Shown one piece after another: positions 21,995 through 29,893 of a stretch of DNA of 64,000 nt. A model generated the notes under the pieces. It worked only from the letters and a program-made list of their open reading frames with translations. It was not told the DNA's origin and made no database searches. The translations under genes were made by a program, and so were the position numbers. Origin of the DNA: Lutimaribacter saemankumensis (lineage in GTDB: Bacteria; Pseudomonadota; Alphaproteobacteria; Rhodobacterales; Rhodobacteraceae). The stretch is from positions 682,001 through 746,000 of the forward strand of contig NZ_FNEB01000001.1 of NCBI RefSeq assembly GCF_900100005.1, written 5' to 3'. Positions within the stretch are counted from its first letter, which is position 1. Each line of letters begins with the position of its first letter.

Positions 21995-22870
21995 ATGCAG
22001 GTTGTCCTACATGCAGGCGCACATAACACAGACGATGACCGGCTGATCAAATGCCTTTTGCGCAACCGCGACGATTTTCGCAAACGCGGTATCTCGGTCC
22101 CCGGTCCGTCACGCTATCGACGGCTATTGCGCGATACCATCAATGCGATGTCCACCGGCAACCTGGCGCCGGATGCGCGGATGGTGCTGCTGGACGCAAT
22201 CCTGGAAGAGGACTACCCCGAGCGGCTTTTGCTTTCCAACGAGAACTTCTTTTCCGTTCCGAAACTGGCCGTATCGAAAAGGGTGTTCTACCCCCGGGCC
22301 GAATTGAAGCTGGCGCAGCTGTGCCGGATCTTCGAACGCGACGAGGTTGAGCTGTTCCTGGCCATCCGCAACCCGGCCAGTTTCCTGCCCGCGGTCTATG
22401 CCAATTCGCCGGATATGAGCTTTGAGGATTTCATGGCGGGCGCCGATCCGCGCGACCTGCGGTGGTCCGAACTGGTCCGACGCATACGCGAGCATGTTCC
22501 GGGGTTGCAGATCACCGTTTGGTGCAACGAGGATACGCCCCTGATCTGGGCTCAGATCATCCGTGAAATGGCGGCACTCGAACACAATCAGAAGATCGTC
22601 GGCGGCTTCGATCTGCTGTCTGACATCATGACCAAGGTCGGCATGAAGCGGTTTCGCGAGTACCTCAAGAAGTATCCGAACATGAACGAGATCCAGAAAC
22701 GCCGGGTCATCGCGGCGTTTCTCGACAAGTTCGCGATCGAAGAGGAAATCGAGGAAGAACTGGACCTGCCCGGCTGGACGGAAGACCTTGTCAACGAACT
22801 GTCCGATATCTACGACGACGACGTGTTCGAGATCGGACGCATCCAGGGCGTCAATCTTATGGCGCCCTGA
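21995..22870 (+). CDS. Hypothetical protein, possibly degenerate sulfotransferase-like fold
   Basis: The 291-residue cytoplasmic protein starts MQVVLHAGAHNTDDDRLIKC. The H-A-G-A-H-N-T opening resembles the PAPS-binding start of sulfotransferase-like proteins (G-x-H-K-T-G-T-T) but lacks the basic residue. FLAIRNPASFLPAVYANSPD resembles the family's R-N-P-x-x-x-x-x-S/A segment. The C-terminal part (EIQKRRVIAAFLDKFAIEEE) is helical and acidic. Roseobacters carry many such conserved proteins of unknown role. Convergent with the GapR gene, 13 nt between stops. Function unknown; fold call is tentative. Confidence 0.6.
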   Translation: MQVVLHAGAHNTDDDRLIKCLLRNRDDFRKRGISVPGPSRYRRLLRDTINAMSTGNLAPDARMVLLDAILEEDYPERLLLSNENFFSVPKLAVSKRVFYPRAELKLAQLCRIFERDEVELFLAIRNPASFLPAVYANSPDMSFEDFMAGADPRDLRWSELVRRIREHVPGLQITVWCNEDTPLIWAQIIREMAALEHNQKIVGGFDLLSDIMTKVGMKRFREYLKKYPNMNEIQKRRVIAAFLDKFAIEEEIEEELDLPGWTEDLVNELSDIYDDDVFEIGRIQGVNLMAP

Positions 22871-22883
22871 ACGCCGGGGGCCC

Positions 22884-23153
22884 TCAGCCCATTCCCAGCG
22901 CGCTTTTGTACATCTCCAGCACCGCTTCCTCTTCGGCGATGTCGTCCGGTTCGCGCTTGCGCAGGGCGATGACCTTGCGCATCACCTTGGTGTCGTAGCC
23001 GCGCGCCTTCGCTTCGGCCATGACTTCCTTTTGCTGGTCGGCGATGTCCTTTTTCTCCATCTCCAGCCGCTCGAAGCGTTCGATGAACTGGCGCAGCTCA
23101 TCGGCCGTCACGCGGTAGGTGGCATCGCCCTGTTTGTCATTCTCGTCGATCAT
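22884..23153 (-). CDS. gapR: GapR-like nucleoid-associated protein (DUF2312)
   Basis: The 89-residue protein starts MIDENDKQGDATYRVTADEL, then RQFIERFERLEMEKKDIADQ. AEAKARGYDTKVMRKVIALR and a helical end EEEAVLEMYKSALGMG complete the DUF2312/UPF0335 family. In Caulobacter this protein is GapR, a dimer-of-dimers that encircles overtwisted DNA ahead of replication and transcription machinery. I chose ATG 23151-23153 because the N-terminus matches the family; the longer frame to 23222 adds an unrelated segment. Stands alone, convergent with its neighbour. Confidence 0.88.
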   Translation of the reverse strand: MIDENDKQGDATYRVTADELRQFIERFERLEMEKKDIADQQKEVMAEAKARGYDTKVMRKVIALRKREPDDIAEEEAVLEMYKSALGMG

Positions 23154-23297
23154 CGCGTCTTTGTCCTGCTCGTTGCTGGATGTCCGGGGCCCTTTCCTAG
23201 CGCCCGCCCCTGCCCCCCGCAAGGGCGGATGCGTTGCGCCGCCGCGCGCAATGCGCTAACCCGCGCGCAGACGGAACGAAACAGGATACATGACGCG

Positions 23298-23513
23298 ATG
23301 GAAATCCTTGTCTGGATCGGGGCGGTGGTGTCGCTTCTGGGGCTGGCCGGACTGGTCTGGTGCATCCTGCGTGTGGCACGTGCGAAGAGATCCGGCCTGC
23401 CGGACGAAGAGCTGCGCGCCGTCGTTCAAAAGGTCGTGCCGTTGAACATGGGCGCACTGATGCTGTCGGTTCTGGGCCTCATGATGGTGATCCTGGGGAT
23501 CTCTCTGGGCTGA
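23298..23513 (+). CDS. Small two-helix membrane protein
   Basis: The 71-residue protein MEILVWIGAVVSLLGLAGLV has two hydrophobic segments (about 3-23 and 50-70) joined by a charged loop (RAKRSGLPDEELRAVVQKVV). A GATACATGACGCG region precedes ATG 23298. Small roseobacter membrane proteins with this layout are conserved without known function. Convergent with the enoyl-CoA hydratase/dehydrogenase gene, 19 nt between stops. Confidence 0.65.
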   Translation: MEILVWIGAVVSLLGLAGLVWCILRVARAKRSGLPDEELRAVVQKVVPLNMGALMLSVLGLMMVILGISLG

Positions 23514-23532
23514 CGCGCCGGTTGACGAACGC

Positions 23533-25608
23533 CTAGCCCGGGATTGGCCGGCGGTTCTTGCCCACCTTGTTCAGCGCATCGAAGTCTTCGCCATTCTTGA
23601 CAAGCGCCGCGAAAGCCGGATCTGGGCTGTATAGCTCGGGCCAGTCGACCGCGAACCGCGTCAGCGCGCGCTGGACGTCGAAAAGGCCAAGCTGATCGGC
23701 CGCCTTCATAGGGCCACCACGCCAGCGCGGAAACTGCGTGCCCAGCACGCAGGCCACGTCGATATCGGACGGGCGCAGCGCAAAGCCGGCGCGCAGCATC
23801 CGCGCACCTTCGTTCGCCATGGCCGAGATCACGCGCAGGCGGATTTCATCCTCGGACATGGCCATCCTGTCAGCCCCGGCCCCGAACAGCATCTCGCCCA
23901 GCATGTCGTCGGCATGGGCGTGCCCGGCCCCGTCCCATAAATAGAAACCCTGCCCTGACGCACGCCCCTTGCGCCCCGCCTCGACCAGACGCACAAGGGC
24001 ATCGAGATGCGCCGTCGGAAACCCGGCTGCCCGTGCCAACAGGCGTCCGCGCGTCAGAACAATGTCGCAGCCGATCATGTCGATCTGCCGGAAGATCCCC
24101 TGCGGCACCCCCCATTCCGCCATCACCCGGTCGATGCGTTCGATCGGGACGCCCATACCAAGCATCGAAAGCCCGGCATCGCGCGCGGCCGCGTTGATGC
24201 GTTCGGGCAGCGTGCCGCCACCGGTTCCCGCCCGCACCGCAATCCGGCCCAGCTTGCCCCGCACAAGCGCGGCGACGGTCGCCACGGCCTTTGGATCCGT
24301 CTGCTTGCCGGGGATAACCTCGATCAGGCGCGACGCACCCACCGGCGCATGGAAATGCAGCCCCAGCACATGATCGGGACGCGCCGCGGCCGCAGCTATG
24401 GGATCGATCGGCAAGAGCCCCGATTGGGTGGCCAGGATGGCGTCATCGGAGGCCACTTCGGACAGTGCTGCGAAAACCTGTTCCTTGGTGTGCAACAAGT
24501 CGGCGACCGCCTCGACGATCAGGTCGGCCTGCGACAGATCACCGAGCGACGTCGTTCCCTGCCAACCGGCAAGATTGACGGGGGCGCCGTCGCTTCCCCG
24601 TGTCATCCGTTCGCGGGTCTTGGCCAGTGCGTCATCGGTGCGTTCGAACTGGATCACCGGCAAGCCGGCGGCCAGGCAAACGCTGGCGATGCCGCAGGCC
24701 GTCGGTCCGCCACCGACGACGCCCACCGTTTCGACACGGCGGGCGGCCCCCGGTTGGGTTTCCGGCATGTTGACGGCCCGGCGCTCTGCGCGGGTCACAT
24801 GGCGCAGCGCGCGCGACTGTGACGACACAACGGCATCGCCGAACACCTGCTCTTCCAGCGCAAGCCCGGCTTCGAACGGCAAGAGCAGCGCCGCCTCGAC
24901 CGCAGCCACCACGTCACGGGTTGCCGGCACCGGGCTGGCGGTCACCTCCTTGCGGCGGCGCGAAATCTCGGCCTGGTAGCCGGCCGGATCACCGAACCCG
25001 TCGCGGCGCGCACGGGTCGGCGGACGAGGCGTTTCCGAAAGATCCTTCGCCAGAGCTACGGCAGCGGCAACGGGGTCGGTCGCGGCGGCATCATCGAAAA
25101 GAGCGGGGATTTCCGACGCTGCAACCGGGCGCGCCGACAGGACCAGGGCAAGCGCCGCTTTCGCGCCGATCAGGCGTGGCAGGCGCTGCGTGCCACCTGC
25201 CCCGGGCGGCAGTCCCAGCCCGAGATCGGCCATCGCGATGCGTGTGCCCGGATGCGCCACGCGCGCTGTTGCCGCCAGCGCCAGTTCCAGCCCGGCCCCT
25301 GTGGCCATCCCCATCAGGGCGGCCACAACGGGCTTGCCCAACATCTCAAGCCTGTCCGCCAGGTCGCGCGGGGTCGGGGCCTGGAAAGGCGCGTCCAACT
25401 CCTTGAGGTCGAGACCATGAGAAAACAGCCCGCCCTTGCCGCAAATCACGGCGCCGTGCAGGCTGTCATCGGCGGCAATCCCGTCAAGCGCATCCAGCAA
25501 TGCGGCCCGAAGCGGCGCGCTCAGCAGGTTTGCGGGCGGGTTGTCGAGGGAAACAACGGCTATATCGCCCCTGCGGTCGATTTGAACCGTCCCGGATGAC
25601 TGTCCCAC
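23533..25608 (-). CDS. Fused enoyl-CoA hydratase / 3-hydroxyacyl-CoA dehydrogenase (FadB/FadJ-type)
   Basis: The protein has about 691 residues. Residues 1-190 are a crotonase domain (ANLLSAPLRAALLDALDGI; GLPPGAGGTQRLPRLIG). Residues about 280-460 are the NAD-binding dehydrogenase domain (VGVVGGGPTACGIASVC), with catalytic His in GLHFHAPVG and Glu in LIEVIPG. The remainder is two C-terminal 3HCDH domains. In beta-oxidation it would hydrate enoyl-CoA and oxidise 3-hydroxyacyl-CoA. Oddly, both positions for the hydratase glutamates are replaced (MADLGLGLPPG where P-E is usual; AALALVL where A-x-E is usual), so the hydratase half may be weak or altered. GTG 25608 is preferred to GTG 25614 by ribosome-site spacing. 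No thiolase lies adjacent. Confidence 0.85.
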   Translation of the reverse strand: MGQSSGTVQIDRRGDIAVVSLDNPPANLLSAPLRAALLDALDGIAADDSLHGAVICGKGGLFSHGLDLKELDAPFQAPTPRDLADRLEMLGKPVVAALMGMATGAGLELALAATARVAHPGTRIAMADLGLGLPPGAGGTQRLPRLIGAKAALALVLSARPVAASEIPALFDDAAATDPVAAAVALAKDLSETPRPPTRARRDGFGDPAGYQAEISRRRKEVTASPVPATRDVVAAVEAALLLPFEAGLALEEQVFGDAVVSSQSRALRHVTRAERRAVNMPETQPGAARRVETVGVVGGGPTACGIASVCLAAGLPVIQFERTDDALAKTRERMTRGSDGAPVNLAGWQGTTSLGDLSQADLIVEAVADLLHTKEQVFAALSEVASDDAILATQSGLLPIDPIAAAAARPDHVLGLHFHAPVGASRLIEVIPGKQTDPKAVATVAALVRGKLGRIAVRAGTGGGTLPERINAAARDAGLSMLGMGVPIERIDRVMAEWGVPQGIFRQIDMIGCDIVLTRGRLLARAAGFPTAHLDALVRLVEAGRKGRASGQGFYLWDGAGHAHADDMLGEMLFGAGADRMAMSEDEIRLRVISAMANEGARMLRAGFALRPSDIDVACVLGTQFPRWRGGPMKAADQLGLFDVQRALTRFAVDWPELYSPDPAFAALVKNGEDFDALNKVGKNRRPIPG

Positions 25609-25747
25609 ACGCACCTCCCGCGGGTCGCGCCCGCTTGCCCCGACTTGGCGTTACTTTGCCGAAATCACTGGGGCAAACGCAAGCCCTAGATGATGCAAAA
25701 GGGCGCGCCACAATTTCTAGCCCCCGACCTGAAAGCGGCAGGACTGT

Positions 25748-25966
25748 TCAAAGGGGGATATTGTCGAACTGGTCCTCGACGCTGGCATCGGTCAGCATCT
25801 CGTCGATATCGTGAAGGCGCTGCGGCACTTGATGCCCTTCGGCCTGCAGCTGCGCGATCATGTCATGCAGGCGCTTGCGCACCTCTTCACGGGCTTCCGG
25901 GGCGCAGGCCATCGCGGCCTGCTCCAACTCTTCGATCATAGGCACCAGCCTTGGATCCTTAACCAT
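25748..25966 (-). CDS. Small helical hypothetical protein
   Basis: The 72-residue protein MVKDPRLVPMIEELEQAAMA, then CAPEAREEVRKRLHDMIAQL, is acidic and helical; it ends VEDQFDNIPL. ATG 25964-25966 has GGAG nine bases upstream; ATG 25981 would add five residues. It lies 28 nt after the DksA-like gene on the same strand, so cotranscription is likely. No domain is recognised. The pairing with a DksA-like protein is the main hint of function (stress or transcription), which is inference. Confidence 0.65.
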   Translation of the reverse strand: MVKDPRLVPMIEELEQAAMACAPEAREEVRKRLHDMIAQLQAEGHQVPQRLHDIDEMLTDASVEDQFDNIPL

Positions 25967-25994
25967 GATCTGCTTCTCCATCTGCTTTCGCGCC

Positions 25995-26321
25995 TCACCC
26001 GACGCTGGCGGCGCAGTCCCGGCACAGCGGCGTGTCCGGCAAGACGTCAAGCCGCTCTGCCGCGATCTCGGCGCCGCACTTCGCGCAATAGCCATATTCG
26101 CCATCGCGAATCCTTTGCAGGGCGGCGCGGATACGGCGAATCTCGTCCTGGCCAGCCTGCCCGAGATGCTCAAGCACCTCGTCGCCCTCATGTTCGACCG
26201 CAGCCTCTTCCCAGTCCTTGGAATGTTCGGTGTCCAGCTCGGCCTCGATCGTGTGCAGCCGGCTGTCCAGCTCGGCCAGACGATTCAACAGGGCCTTGCG
26301 GCGGTCGTCTATCGTGGTCAT
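25995..26321 (-). CDS. TraR/DksA-type zinc-finger protein
   Basis: The 108-residue protein has a long N-terminal coiled coil (RRKALLNRLAELDSRLHTIE) and a C-terminal four-cysteine zinc finger: YCAKCGAEIAAERLDVLPDT, then PLCRDCAASVG (C-x2-C ... C-x2-C). The GEYGYC lead-in is typical of DksA/TraR. Such proteins enter the RNA polymerase secondary channel and modulate initiation with ppGpp. At 108 residues it is shorter than E. coli DksA (151), matching the small TraR/YbiI-like branch. Followed by a 72-residue ORF in the same orientation. Confidence 0.88.
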   Translation of the reverse strand: MTTIDDRRKALLNRLAELDSRLHTIEAELDTEHSKDWEEAAVEHEGDEVLEHLGQAGQDEIRRIRAALQRIRDGEYGYCAKCGAEIAAERLDVLPDTPLCRDCAASVG

Positions 26322-26401
26322 GCGCGTGTCTCCTTTTGTTCAAGATGATGATTGCATGCACTGCGGCGCAATGCCTTGATACAAGTCAACCAGAACCCTT
26401 G

Positions 26402-26429
26402 AAACATATTCGCCTAATCGTATATGTTT
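26402..26429. promoter_or_regulatory. Candidate operator of the persulfide operon
   Basis: AAACATA (26402-26408) and TATGTTT (26423-26429) form an inverted repeat with a 14-base spacer, ending 21 bases before ATG 26451. Persulfide-dioxygenase operons in alphaproteobacteria are commonly repressed by ArsR-type persulfide sensors (BigR/SqrR) that bind AT-rich palindromes. No such repressor is encoded in the window, so it would act from elsewhere. Confidence 0.5.
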
Positions 26430-26450
26430 GCGGAAATGGAGGACACCAGC

Positions 26451-27314
26451 ATGAAACCCGAAGTCACCGCCTTTTTCGACGACGCCACGAACACGATTTC
26501 CTATGTGGTGAAGGATCCCGCCGGCAGCAGCTGTGCCGTGATCGACAGCGTTCTGGATTTCGACTACTCGTCGGGCCGCACCGATACAAAGTCGGCCGAT
26601 GCCGTCGTCAAGTTCGTCAAGGACAACGACCTGACGGTGGAATGGCTGCTGGAAACCCATGTTCACGCCGACCATCTGAGCGCCGCGCCCTACATCCAGG
26701 AGCAGGTCGGCGGCAAGATCGGCATCGGCGACCGCATCAAGATCGTGCAGGACACGTTCGGCAAGGTGTTCAACGAAGGCACCGAATTCCAGCGCGACGG
26801 CAGCCAGTTCGACAAGCTGTTCGTCGAGGGCGACAGCTTTCACATCGGGCAACTGCGCGGCGACGTCCTGCACACGCCGGGCCACACGCCCGCCTGCCTG
26901 ACCTACGTGATCGGCGATGCCGCCTTTGTCGGTGACACGCTGTTCATGCCCGATTTCGGAACCGCGCGCTGCGATTTCCCGGGCGGATCGTCGGAAACCC
27001 TGTTCGACTCGGTCCAGAAAATCCTGACGCTGCCCGACGACACCCGCATCTTCGTCGGCCACGACTACAAGGCGCCGGGCCGCGACGAGTATGCATGGGA
27101 AACCACCGTGGGCGAACAGAAGGCCCGCAACATCCATGTCGGCGCAGGCAAATCGAAAGAGCAATTCGTCGAGATGCGCGACGCGCGCGATGCGACGCTT
27201 GCCATGCCCAAGCTGATCATCCCGTCGCTGCAGGTGAACATGCGCGCCGGCCAGATGCCGCCGGCCGACGAAAAGGGCGATGTCTTTCTGAAGGTTCCGG
27301 TCAACAAGCTCTGA
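26451..27314 (+). CDS. Persulfide dioxygenase (ETHE1/Blh-type metallo-beta-lactamase fold)
   Basis: The 287-residue protein shows the metallo-beta-lactamase motif ETHVHADHLSAAPYI (H-x-H-x-D-H), HTPGHTPACLTYVIGDAAFV and a later IFVGHDYKAPGRDEYAWE, which is characteristic of persulfide dioxygenases. The enzyme oxidises glutathione or protein persulfide to sulfite using mononuclear iron. ATG 26451 is preferred over ATG 26424 because GGAGG (26438-26442) is 8 bases upstream. It heads a run with two YeeE/YedE half-transporters and a DUF442 protein, a classical sulfide/persulfide-detoxification set. Regulation by the inverted repeat at 26402-26429 is likely. Confidence 0.9.
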   Translation: MKPEVTAFFDDATNTISYVVKDPAGSSCAVIDSVLDFDYSSGRTDTKSADAVVKFVKDNDLTVEWLLETHVHADHLSAAPYIQEQVGGKIGIGDRIKIVQDTFGKVFNEGTEFQRDGSQFDKLFVEGDSFHIGQLRGDVLHTPGHTPACLTYVIGDAAFVGDTLFMPDFGTARCDFPGGSSETLFDSVQKILTLPDDTRIFVGHDYKAPGRDEYAWETTVGEQKARNIHVGAGKSKEQFVEMRDARDATLAMPKLIIPSLQVNMRAGQMPPADEKGDVFLKVPVNKL

Positions 27315-27411
27315 CCGGGGCCACCCGTGTGGCCGGCATTGGACGACGCGTGCGCGAACACGCCGGCATGCCGGCCACACGAACCATTACAGGACCAACA
27401 GGAAACGCAAA

Positions 27412-27837
27412 ATGGAACAAGACTGGATTTGGGGGCTGATCGGCGGGTTGCTGATCGGCACCGGAGGCGCCGTGTATCTGCTGGCCAATGGCCGGATCAT
27501 GGGCGCCAGCGGCATCATCGGCGGGCTGGTTGACGGCTCGGGCCGCGACACGAAATGGGAACGCATCGCCTTTCTGGCAGGGGTGTTCCTCCTTCCGATC
27601 GTGATTTACCCCGTCTACAGCAGCATCGACACCCATGTGACCGACAATTGGGCGGTGCTGATCGCCGCGGGCCTTCTGGTGGGCGTCGGCACCCGCATCG
27701 CCAATGGCTGCACCTCGGGGCACGGGGTCTGCGGGATGTCGCGGCTGAGCCTGCGGGGCTTTGTCGCGACGATCGCGTATATCATGGCCGGTGGCATCGG
27801 CGTGATCCTGTTCCGTCATCTTCTGGGGGTGATCTGA
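27412..27837 (+). CDS. YeeE/YedE-family sulfur-transport half-protein (first half)
   Basis: The 141-residue membrane protein starts MEQDWIWGLIGGLLIGTGGA. It has about four hydrophobic segments and the signature GTRIANGCTSGHGVCGMSRL, with the conserved cysteines (NGCTSGHGVCG) that relay sulfur atoms through the family channel. In YeeE/YedE transporters thiosulfate or persulfide-like sulfur passes such cysteines. The downstream gene supplies the second half, overlapping as TGATG. In the persulfide operon it would move sulfur compounds across the inner membrane. Confidence 0.88.
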   Translation: MEQDWIWGLIGGLLIGTGGAVYLLANGRIMGASGIIGGLVDGSGRDTKWERIAFLAGVFLLPIVIYPVYSSIDTHVTDNWAVLIAAGLLVGVGTRIANGCTSGHGVCGMSRLSLRGFVATIAYIMAGGIGVILFRHLLGVI

Positions 27838-28271
27838 TGCGCAACCTTTTCGCATTCTTCGCAGGCGGCCTGTTCGGTGCGGGTCTGTTCATTTCCGGCA
27901 TGACCGACACGTCCAAGGTGCAGGGCTGGCTCGACGTGTTCGGCGACTGGGATCCCACACTGGCCTTCGTCATGGGCGGCGCCATGATCCCGATGGCAAT
28001 CGCCTGGATTCTGCGCAATCGCCGCAGCACCCCAGCCCTGGGCGGCAGCTTTCCACCCGCGCCGCCGCAGCGCATCGACCGCAACCTGATCCTGGGGTCG
28101 GTCATGTTCGGTTTTGGCTGGGGGCTGGCCGGGTTGTGCCCCGGGCCTTCGGTCGCCTCGCTCAGCTATGGCGGGGTGGGGCATTGGGTGTTCTTCCTGG
28201 CGATGCTGGCTGGCATGGCCGTGACACCGGCCGTGCGCAGGATGCTGGACAGGCAGCCCGCCACGGCGTAA
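27837..28271 (+). CDS. YeeE/YedE-family sulfur-transport half-protein (second half)
   Basis: The 144-residue protein starts MRNLFAFFAGGLFGAGLFIS, has about four hydrophobic segments and the matching signature GFGWGLAGLCPGPSVASLSY with a conserved cysteine. It overlaps the first half by one base (TGATG), so the two are translated together to form one pseudo-symmetric channel. The sequence GMTDTSKVQGWLDVFGDWDP in the N-terminal region is typical of the second half. Same operon as persulfide dioxygenase. Confidence 0.88.
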   Translation: MRNLFAFFAGGLFGAGLFISGMTDTSKVQGWLDVFGDWDPTLAFVMGGAMIPMAIAWILRNRRSTPALGGSFPPAPPQRIDRNLILGSVMFGFGWGLAGLCPGPSVASLSYGGVGHWVFFLAMLAGMAVTPAVRRMLDRQPATA

Positions 28272-28280
28272 ATCGCACGC

Positions 28281-28715
28281 ATGGATATACGACCGCTTTC
28301 CCCCCGCTACGCCGTTGCGCCGCAAATCGAACCGGGTGATCTGCCCGCGATCAAGGCGGCGGGCTACACCACGGTGATCTGCAACCGGCCCGACATCGAG
28401 AATCCGCCTGCCCTGCAGGCGGATGAGATGCGGAAGGCGGCCGAGGCCGCAGGCCTGGCGTTTCACGTCCTGGAACTGACGCATCAGACGATGACACCCG
28501 AGAATATCGCGCGCCAGCGGCAGATGATCGAGGACGCGGACGGCCCGGTGCTGGCCTATTGCGCCAGCGGGACGCGGTGTTCGGTCATATGGTCGCTGGG
28601 CCAGGCCGGGCGGATGGATGTCGACGACATTCTGGCCGCGACGCGCCAGGCCGGGTATCAGCTTGACCAGCTGCGCCCCACGCTCGAGGCGTTCGGCGCG
28701 CAACAGAACGGCTAG
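28281..28715 (+). CDS. DUF442 / TIGR01244-type phosphatase-fold sulfurtransferase-like protein
   Basis: The 144-residue protein MDIRPLSPRYAVAPQIEPGD has the layout of DUF442: DLPAIKAAGYTTVICNRPD, then LAYCASGTRCSVIW, a C-x5-R phosphatase-like loop. In several bacteria the same domain is fused to persulfide dioxygenase (Blh), so a role in persulfide metabolism or sulfur transfer is expected. It begins 9 nt after the second transporter half. Active cysteine and arginine are both present. Convergent with the FliM-like gene, 11 nt between stops. Confidence 0.85.
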   Translation: MDIRPLSPRYAVAPQIEPGDLPAIKAAGYTTVICNRPDIENPPALQADEMRKAAEAAGLAFHVLELTHQTMTPENIARQRQMIEDADGPVLAYCASGTRCSVIWSLGQAGRMDVDDILAATRQAGYQLDQLRPTLEAFGAQQNG

Positions 28716-28726
28716 TCCGGCAGGCG

Positions 28727-29824
28727 TCAGCCGCCGCCCGGATCTGCCCCCCCATTCCCTATTGCCAGCGGCGTACCTGTGACGGCCAGGGGCGCATCCT
28801 GATCGTCCGGCAGGTCGAACTCGGACAGGTCGGGCAGGCCTGCGCCGGGATCGACGCGGTCGACCTGCGCTGGCGCTGACACTGGCGGAGCAACGGGCGC
28901 GTCATCAACTGATGGGCTCACGGAGCTGTCCCGGTCTGCCGCCCCTGCCCTCGACGACATGCCCCCGTGCAGCCTGAGGGCGCGCTGCCCGCGGATCTGG
29001 CCGAGTGTCGCCCGGGCGACTTCGCGGCCGGTCACCGATTCCAGCCGGGTGTCCGACAAAACACCAGCCGGCAGGTGCAAGACCTCTCCTTCCCGCAGCG
29101 CACGCAGTTGCGACAGCGGCAGCGATACCCGGCACAAGACCGCGTCCAACCGCGCCGGCGCCACCAGCAGGCTGTCACGCAACGGACGCCCCGCCCGGTC
29201 GGGTGCGGCATCATCGGGCCCGTCGGTCACGTCCTCGGGCACCGGCGGATCGGGCAAGGCAAGAACCACCTCCCCTGCCCGGTCGGGGCCAAGGTCGCAC
29301 CCGACACGAAACACCCGGTACCCACCGGTCCCCAGCGCTAGGGACAGGGCGCGCCCGTCCTCGATCATCGCGCCGAACCCGAACCCCGTGGCCCACGCGC
29401 CGGCATCCTGCAAAAGCGCAACAAGTCGCGACAGCACACCGTCAACCAGCGGAACGGCGATCGCGGCATCGGTGCGGGTGGGTTTGCGCGCCGTGGCTGG
29501 CCGCGCCGAAACATGGCCGATCGTCTGCGCCTCGATCAGTGCGGCGGTCATCTGCATGTCCAGGATCATGGCGCCAGGCACGCCGTCAGGCCCGTCCAGC
29601 AAGAGGATCAGCGCCGGGTCGGGCAAGGCAGCGGCCAGCGCCTCGGCCATCTCGGTACCGGTTTCGACCCCGGCGACCGACAGCATGAACCCCAGATCGC
29701 CGCTTGCACAACGTTCCAATGCCAGCCGCATGGCGCGTTCGGCCGACATCGCGCGCGCGTGGTGTGCGTTACGCGCCGCATGCGCCTTGCGGCGCAGAGC
29801 CGTTTGTCGAACTGGCTGCTCCAT
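28727..29824 (-). CDS. FliM/FliN-family (SpoA domain) motor-switch-like protein
   Basis: The 365-residue protein contains a FliM-like middle region (IAVPLVDGVLSRLVALLQDA, then GYRVFRVGCDLG) and a C-terminal SpoA domain (ARLDAVLCRVSLPLSQLRAL ... VLHLPAGVLSDTRLESVTGR). The tail (residues ~300-365) is disordered, Pro/Ala/Asp-rich. I chose ATG 29822-29824 because GGAGG lies just upstream and the N-terminus MEQPVRQTALRRKAHAAR matches Rhodobacterales members; the longer frame starts only at TTG. SpoA proteins build the flagellar switch or type III sorting platform. No flagellar genes are adjacent, so it may be a secondary switch component. It follows the kinase gene by 69 nt. Confidence 0.75.
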   Translation of the reverse strand: MEQPVRQTALRRKAHAARNAHHARAMSAERAMRLALERCASGDLGFMLSVAGVETGTEMAEALAAALPDPALILLLDGPDGVPGAMILDMQMTAALIEAQTIGHVSARPATARKPTRTDAAIAVPLVDGVLSRLVALLQDAGAWATGFGFGAMIEDGRALSLALGTGGYRVFRVGCDLGPDRAGEVVLALPDPPVPEDVTDGPDDAAPDRAGRPLRDSLLVAPARLDAVLCRVSLPLSQLRALREGEVLHLPAGVLSDTRLESVTGREVARATLGQIRGQRALRLHGGMSSRAGAADRDSSVSPSVDDAPVAPPVSAPAQVDRVDPGAGLPDLSEFDLPDDQDAPLAVTGTPLAIGNGGADPGGG

Positions 29825-29893
29825 CGCCTCCGCCACCGTGAACCGGATGTCGCGCCACCTTAGCGGTGGCAAGGTTACCAATTCATTGATCGG

